64,000 bases of DNA, from NCBI GenBank assembly GCA_035079385.1, contig JAVHKY010000034.1, positions 6,510,001 to 6,574,000 of the forward strand, given 5' to 3'. Numbering within the stretch: the first letter of the stretch is position 1; the number at the start of each line of letters is the position of its first letter. Of the stretch, positions 58,556 to 64,000 are shown one piece after another. The notes beneath the pieces are model-generated. The model saw only the letters and a list, made by a program, of their open reading frames with translations, was not told the DNA's origin and did not search any database. This DNA is from Aspidiotus rigidus (taxonomy: Eukaryota; Arthropoda; Insecta; Hemiptera; Diaspididae). The position numbers were made by a program, and so were the translations under genes.

Positions 58556-58685
58556 TATATATATTTATATATATATTTATATATTTATATATATATATTT
58601 ATATATTTATATATATATTTATATATTTATATATATATTTATATATTTATATATATATTTATATATTTATATATATATATATAAG
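58553..58685. repeat. TATATATTTATA microsatellite
   Basis: A continuous array of TATATATATTTATATATTTA units spans the whole interval. Confidence 0.95.
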
Positions 58686-59189
58686 ATTTTTTTGTCCGCG
58701 GAACTCCTCCGAAACTACCCGATGGATTTTTTTGTAACTCGGCCATATTGTAGTATTATATTTGAAGATGTGCACCTGCATTTTTTTTGAGGATCGGATG
58801 AGTAGTTCTCGAGAAATTTTTACTTTTGTTGAAAAATTTTTCACTATTACGAGTAGCTTCTTACGAATAGCTGCGAGTAGCTGCTTACGTTAGGAGAAGC
58901 GGATTTTCCTATACGTTTACCACTTTCGTTATCAGTACGTGTATTGTGAAGAACCTTTCATCATTCGACAGGTTCATTCTTTGTTCATTCTTTACCAAGG
59001 GTTCATTGGATTTTATTTCCGATGAAACCTTTTCGTTTAAATTTAGTACACTTGTATCTCGCTTCCCACAGCCCCTAAAGCGTTGAATTTTGTTTTGTCA
59101 AATTTTATTTGTTTTGTTAAATTTATTTTTGAACGGATAGTGGCAATGGCGAGTTGTTCATTTTTCTAGCTATTTTTCATTATTATTAG

Positions 59190-60294
59190 TCATACTCGAT
59201 AGTTTTTTTTTTTTTTTATTATTATTATTATTATTTTACGAGCATTACACATATAAACTGCACGAGGGTTATTTGCTCGGCGTTACAATCTTATTTTAGA
59301 ACATTACTTGAATTAGGTTAAATTAGGTACGTATTGGTGGAATTGAGTGGCGATCGAACGGAATTTGTTGGTGAATTATATGAAGTTGTAGAATTAAGTG
59401 GTGCGTAAATAAGTTAGGGTTGAGTCGATGGTTTCGGAGTTGTTGTTTAGTGCTGCATTGATATTGGAAGATATATTTAGGGAGGTTCGAGTGGGTTGCA
59501 GGACGGTGCATGAGAAAAAAAATGATCAACTGATAAATTTTCTTGGAGACAGTGAGGGCATGATGGAGGAGCGAGATTAGTGAGAAGATAAGTATGAGTA
59601 AGACGAGTGTGGCCTATTCGCAGCCGAGCTAAAATGACCTCCTCTTGCCTTGAATTTCGTTGGGATGAGGACCAAAATGTGGGTTCACGTTTTATTTTTC
59701 TTAATTTGTTATTCGACTGATTTTAGTGAAAACCTTGACTTTGAATGATCAAGTACAATTTTTTAATCTTCATCAAGTGTGCTGATGCGAGACTACCTGG
59801 GTGATTTCACTCTTAATTAATAATTGATTTATTTGTCATTTTCTCATGTATGGGTACATAATTAATAGTGGTTCATAGTTGATTTGAGGTGTCAAAAGAG
59901 ATGGAAAGCTTATTTTCAATTTGGACTGGCTTTTTTGAGTGAGATTTGAGATTAGACTAACGAGTAAACCGGGCTTGGGTGCTATATATTTTTACCGAAT
60001 TTTCTAGCTAGAAAAGTGAGGTATTTTGTTAATACGTTTGGAATGGTTGAAGCGTGAGGGAAGGAATGAGGGGTTGACTATTGGGTGATTGGTTGCTTCT
60101 TTCGTTTCGACATCGATTTTTTTAGTTTTTCGGGATCTCGTTGTAACTGGATTCCTAGATGAAGAATTTTGGGGTGGAGTGTGCATAGAAAATGGTGATA
60201 TAATAGCGTGAAGGCAATTTATGAGTGCACGAGAGGAATAGCAGCTCGAGATAGCTTTAAGAGAGAAATCGGAAGTGATAAAGAATTGAACCAC
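59190..60294 (-). pseudogene. Second copy of the RNase H/zinc-tail retrotransposon fragment
   Basis: The right part (60294-59990) includes N-P-S-F-L-P-S-R-F and K-R-I-N-K, matching S-F-L-P-S and H-I-N-K of the copy at 39.8 kb. The left part (about 59650-59500) reads L-A-R-L-R-I-G-H-T-R-L-T-H-T-Y and S-C-P-H-C then S-V-D-H-F-F, the best-preserved example of the post-RNase H box. Several frameshifts and stops separate them. A short (ATT)n run lies downstream at 59216-59237. Confidence 0.75.
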
Positions 60295-60510
60295 TCATCC
60301 TAATATACAGTATACTAGACTAATAATATGCTAAGAATAAGGTATGGGAAAAAATGATTGTAGAGCTCTTTTTTATTAGAAACAACTGTTATAGCCTCGT
60401 AGCAGTTTGGACAGGGGAGGGGGGAGTGGTTTTTCTGAAGACGTTTTGTAGGTTTTAGATGACTCTTAGCCTAAATTATAACAAAATTCAGGTTTCCTTA
60501 TTGGATTATA

Positions 60511-63173
60511 GGTATCTTTACTCTGTTATCTGTTGATGTGACATCGTAGTGATAGAATTTATAAACTGAGTTTTATTGTTTATTCTACAAATGTTTGACA
60601 TGATTGACAGGTCATTGGTATTTAATTTAAAGAGAGGGAGTGACTCTCTCAATGTTTTTTGCATTGTGGGAAGAAAAGTCGTGTACTACTCACGCGACTG
60701 CGTGAGTGTTTTTTTTTTAATCGCCGCGCATTTGTTCGACTTTTCTTTCGACTGATACTGATAACCTACCTTCCATAATGCGGGTCACGTGATAGCGCTA
60801 TGTCTTCAATGCTGATTGCTGAATTCGGAAATATGACCTACAGAGTTCACCTAAAATTTTCGTGTTTTAGCGGATATAGGGGTTCAAATATGATGTTTTG
60901 AAGTTTGATTATAATAGTTTGAATCATAAAGAATTTGAAAATTACAAATTTCCAAAAAAGGGCGTTCGCCCGACACACGCCCTTTTGACGGAAAAGTCCT
61001 CACTTTCTTGAGAGTATACGGCGTTTGTCCTATTATGTATCGGGACACTACTGAAGCTGAAGAATGATTTCTCACCGCGATCGAAATTCAACTCATTTTC
61101 AATACGAGTAATCCCTTTCAGATTACTCATAATTGTTCATATTTCGACATTGATGTCATTTAGTTGACATCGGAATTTGACTCGATTTTGACATTCGCAA
61201 TCGATTCTGAGTCGAATTCCGATGAACGTTTGAAATTTTCCGAAACTCACTCGACGGGATTTTGATTTCGGTCAGAAAATTATGAAATGAACGTCATCAA
61301 GCAAGGAACTGGCCGTAAATATGGATGTAAATTTACTCAAGTTTTTGTTGTGACCGTACTATGACTGAAATTAATACTTCTGACGGCAATGTCAATGAAT
61401 ATCCTCCTTGAAGTTTTTTCCATCTTTCATAGCATCTATCTATTTTACAGTTGGCTTACTCTTGTCTCGTTCGTCAGGTGGTGGGTAGACTGGCGCAGGC
61501 ACTAAGTTTTCCTTTCGGTCTTGAGATTTCCCTCGTGTCGGGTGGGAATGACGTGCGAAACAGAATAATCTCGGAGCAGAAGAAAAACAAACAGAAAATA
61601 GGCTCGTCGTAGAAGAAATGTGTTAATTTCAACATGTACACGCGCGAAGTTGAAAGGAAGATAAATTTACTTCGTACACAAACCGCTAATATTTGAAAGA
61701 AATTACGTAGGTGAGGAACGTTTCGCGAGACGAATTTAGATTACTACCGGTGGTGATGGTGGTTGTAGAACGAGGATGCGAAATGAATGTAAGACATTGT
61801 GTGTAAGGTTGCCTGCCACTTTATATTTCCACGACACCAGGCGCTGCTTGCTTTTCGTTCTCTGGTATTATTTTCGGCTGCGTGGCATCTTTAAAATATT
61901 ACATAAACTTTTGTTCGAAGAAAGGGAAAGAAAAAAAAAACAACGCAGAAAGCCTGCTAAAAAAGAATAATGTTTAAACATATTCCGTGGTGGCACTTCA
62001 TGTCTGCTTCGCTATGTACAAATCCGGATAATTCGTCGCGCTTATACTCGTCGGCGTCGTCGTGGAAAACAAATGTTTCGCTTCTCGGTTGAAGAATTTT
62101 CCCCTTTTCTGGTGTGTTTTAAAAGTTTATTTTCCGACTACAAACGTGAAAACATTCATTTGATGTTAGGCGGTTTTCTAACTGTTTAAGCGAGTTAGCG
62201 TTAAAATCCGCTCGCGGGACGCCGCGCGAAATTATGCAATCGTTCCGAAATATTGTTGCAGCGAGTGTCAAACGGTATTACAAAATACATTGATTCGAAA
62301 CAAAAATACCTAAGTTAGGTAGTTTTCTGTCTTTTCTTTTCAAATGCAGGAAAATTTGCAGCGTATTGTTGTTCGAATCGCGTCGCGTCGTCGAGAATAT
62401 TTTCGTGCTTGCGTCGACATTTCAAAGTCGTCGGCGGAAAATTATTTCGCCTTTTCGTTTTTCTTCATTTCATTCTAACTCGCCCTAATCCAATCTCTAA
62501 AGCTTGCAGATATTTATCCGAATTTCGTCTGGGTAAGGAAGGTCCGCAAGTCTCGAGAGTTTTCTTAAATAATTAAGCTCCGGCTTTTCTACTTATTCTT
62601 CTCTCTCTCATATTTGTCTGTTTCGTTTTTTGGAATCGCATCTTGCGCTTTCTTTTTCTTTATGCGCGAAAAGAGAAGTTAACAGCGTGCTAAATTTTAG
62701 CTCAGACCAGCAACTGCCTGACGAGTGTTACGATTACGCGTGAAGTAATAATGATAATTATATTAAAAGATAAAAGGTGCCTTATATACGTACAACATTT
62801 TGGAGTATAATAAAGGCAAAGCATCGCTCCGCATTATCACTTTTTGTACTCGGTGCAGGGGTGTGGCGTACGCTAATTAAACACTTTTCATTTGCAGCGT
62901 TACATGACAAGAAAATATATTCGCAGATGGCCATCCGCTATACATAATATTGTTGAGAAGAAAGGAATTTGGGGCATATAGGCGTTTGGGTGATAATGTA
63001 AAAGGTGGAAAATGCGAGCGCGGAAGTTGATACTTCAATAGTGTATTCTTTCTGTTCTTTATGAGTAAACTTCTACTCGTGTTGTTTACCCTTCTTTCTG
63101 CACAAGAAATCTGGCTAGAAACTCCTCTCGGTTCTAAGGTACCGAACGCCGTGCGCCAGTTCAGTCATAATCA
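60511..63173. other. No gene supported
   Basis: No shared repeat or domain was recognised. A palindromic CACGCGACTGCGTGAGTG lies at about 60690-60708. Frames are short. CpG-rich DNA around 61.9-62.5 kb could be regulatory or intronic but shows no specific evidence. Confidence 0.4.
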
Positions 63174-63330
63174 AGTGCTGATCCGCTGTACTGATCAGAA
63201 ACTGCATTTTTGGGCAGTTGGGACCAGTAGTTCTACTGAACCAGTGTCAACTTGGTCGTTTCAAGTGCTGATCTGCTGTACTGATCGGAATTTGAATTTT
63301 TGAGCAGTTGGAACCAGTTCTACTGAACTA
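63174..63330 (+). repeat. Two direct copies of an ~88-bp unit
   Basis: CAAGTGCTGATCCGCTGTAC (63174) and CAAGTGCTGATCTGCTGTAC (63262) each continue with GATCRGAA, TTTTKRGCAGTTGG and TTCTACTGAAC. The 80-codon frame over them is not a recognisable protein, although its first residues are hydrophobic. Confidence 0.75.
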
Positions 63331-63499
63331 TTGACAGTATAAGCTATCCACAGTTGATAAATCGAGAATGAGTTAGAATATTTTGTAATCCAGCTAGAGA
63401 TAGGAAAATTTGATTGATCGTCTCTCAATTTTGTTCTCTTCCGAGTCTGCTAGTTATATCCTCACTTCACTTCACTTGGAATGGTAAGGTGGTAAAATT

Positions 63500-63612
63500 A
63501 ATGAACCTGTGACGTCACGATTTGATGACGTCATAGATCTGGTTAGGTTCCCTGTCGCTCCTAGTTTAACTCCGTTAAAGAATCCGTGACATTTTTTTTT
63601 TTTTTTTTAATA
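63500..63612. repeat. Dispersed repeat copy with two TGACGTCA palindromes
   Basis: TGACGTCA lies at 63510-63517 and 63526-63533, followed by GGTTAGGTTCCCTGTCGCTC and GTTTAACTCCGTTAAAGAAT and a T tract (63591-63609). This is the clearest copy of the family also found at 24.25 kb. Confidence 0.75.
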
Positions 63613-64000
63613 GTAGTTATACTAATGATAATAATTAATTGTACCATGGATTATCATGTCAGGGTGGTGTAGGCGGTAATTGGCCTATAGGCTGTTGTTG
63701 GCACCACCCATAAAAATAAGCCCAATAAAAATAAATAAATAAAACATCAATTGAAAGCAACCAGAAGCAGCTATTATGCAATCAGGTGACTAGCCACCGG
63801 CTGACCAAGGAAGGGCTAGTAGTACTTTTATGACCTGTAACTGGTTGAAATTATCACCCCTGAATGTATTGTGACTGTACATAATATATGGACTAGCAGC
63901 GCGTTGTCGGAAAATGACATGACATGAAGGAGCCACATTTAGGCAATTGGACGTACTGCTTGATTACAACCTAATGCTATCAAATGCGCTGAATTGAACA
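63613..64000. other. Possible short interspersed element, unassigned
   Basis: GGGTGGTG (63662) and CACCACCC (63702) form an 8-bp inverted pair, followed by AATAAAAATAAATAAATAAAA. The remainder to the window end has no ORF. The texture suits a SINE-like or retrotransposon end but no tRNA-like A/B box pair is convincing. Confidence 0.3.

Overview
The window reads as repeat-rich nuclear DNA from an arthropod, most likely an insect. The evidence is short exon-like blocks with GT..AG borders, several retrotransposon and DNA-transposon classes with target-site duplications, nuclear copies of mitochondrial DNA that decode only with the invertebrate mitochondrial code, long ATTT/AAAT microsatellites, and no bacterial operon structure. 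CpG words are common, which would suit Hymenoptera, but that is only a weak inference. No complete host gene can be assembled here; most recognisable coding sequence is broken transposon.

Layout. 1-1.7 kb: a composite satellite block that recurs, head to head, at 47.4-50.8 kb. 4.0-5.9 kb: a foldback element with arms of about 0.7 kb. 6.6-7.0 kb: a 21-bp perfect hairpin followed by a tandem repeat. 10.2-15.8 kb: a graveyard of retroelement pieces (I-like tail with poly(A), RTE-like reverse transcriptase, two Penelope-like elements, an R1-like reverse transcriptase) packed beside a 132-bp TPR exon. Two further exon-like blocks lie on the minus strand at 15.9-17.2 kb. 19.0-19.9 kb: a two-exon, frame-broken YqaJ-type nuclease gene. 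21.05-24.23 kb: a Ty3/Gypsy-type LTR element on the minus strand whose protease-RT-RNase H part is missing and in which an intact 266-codon ORF of unknown family sits where gag is expected. 31.6-34.6 kb: a MULE-like element with 29-bp inverted ends and about four tandem 430-bp units carrying the transposase tail. 35.75-36.22 kb: an internally deleted hAT element with a perfect 8-bp duplication. 39.8-42.0 kb: an RNase H fragment running into a 135-bp satellite. 46.8-48.7 kb: tails of a non-LTR element in several copies. 53.2-57.7 kb: mitochondrial insertions (COX2, COX1, probably COX3), one interrupted by a 280-bp MITE, and a pair of phase-compatible coiled-coil exons. 58.5-60.5 kb: a second copy of the RNase H tail family.

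Relations. Dispersed repeats link the regions. One family combines a TGACGTCA palindrome with a conserved AGGTTCCCTG..GTTAAAGAA core and occurs at 20.6, 24.3, 34.3 and 63.5 kb, with a fragment at 28.2 kb. A second motif (TTGGAAAAATTTC / GAAATTTTTCCAAGTCCC) is shared by the satellite blocks, the LTR flank and the 30.5-31.1 kb minisatellite. Nesting (MITE in mitochondrial insertion, satellite block in MITE, LTR element in dispersed repeat, repeats in MULE) gives a relative order of events. The best candidates for something new are the intact ORF in the LTR element, the palindrome-tipped satellite blocks, and the unidentified phase-0 minus-strand exons.
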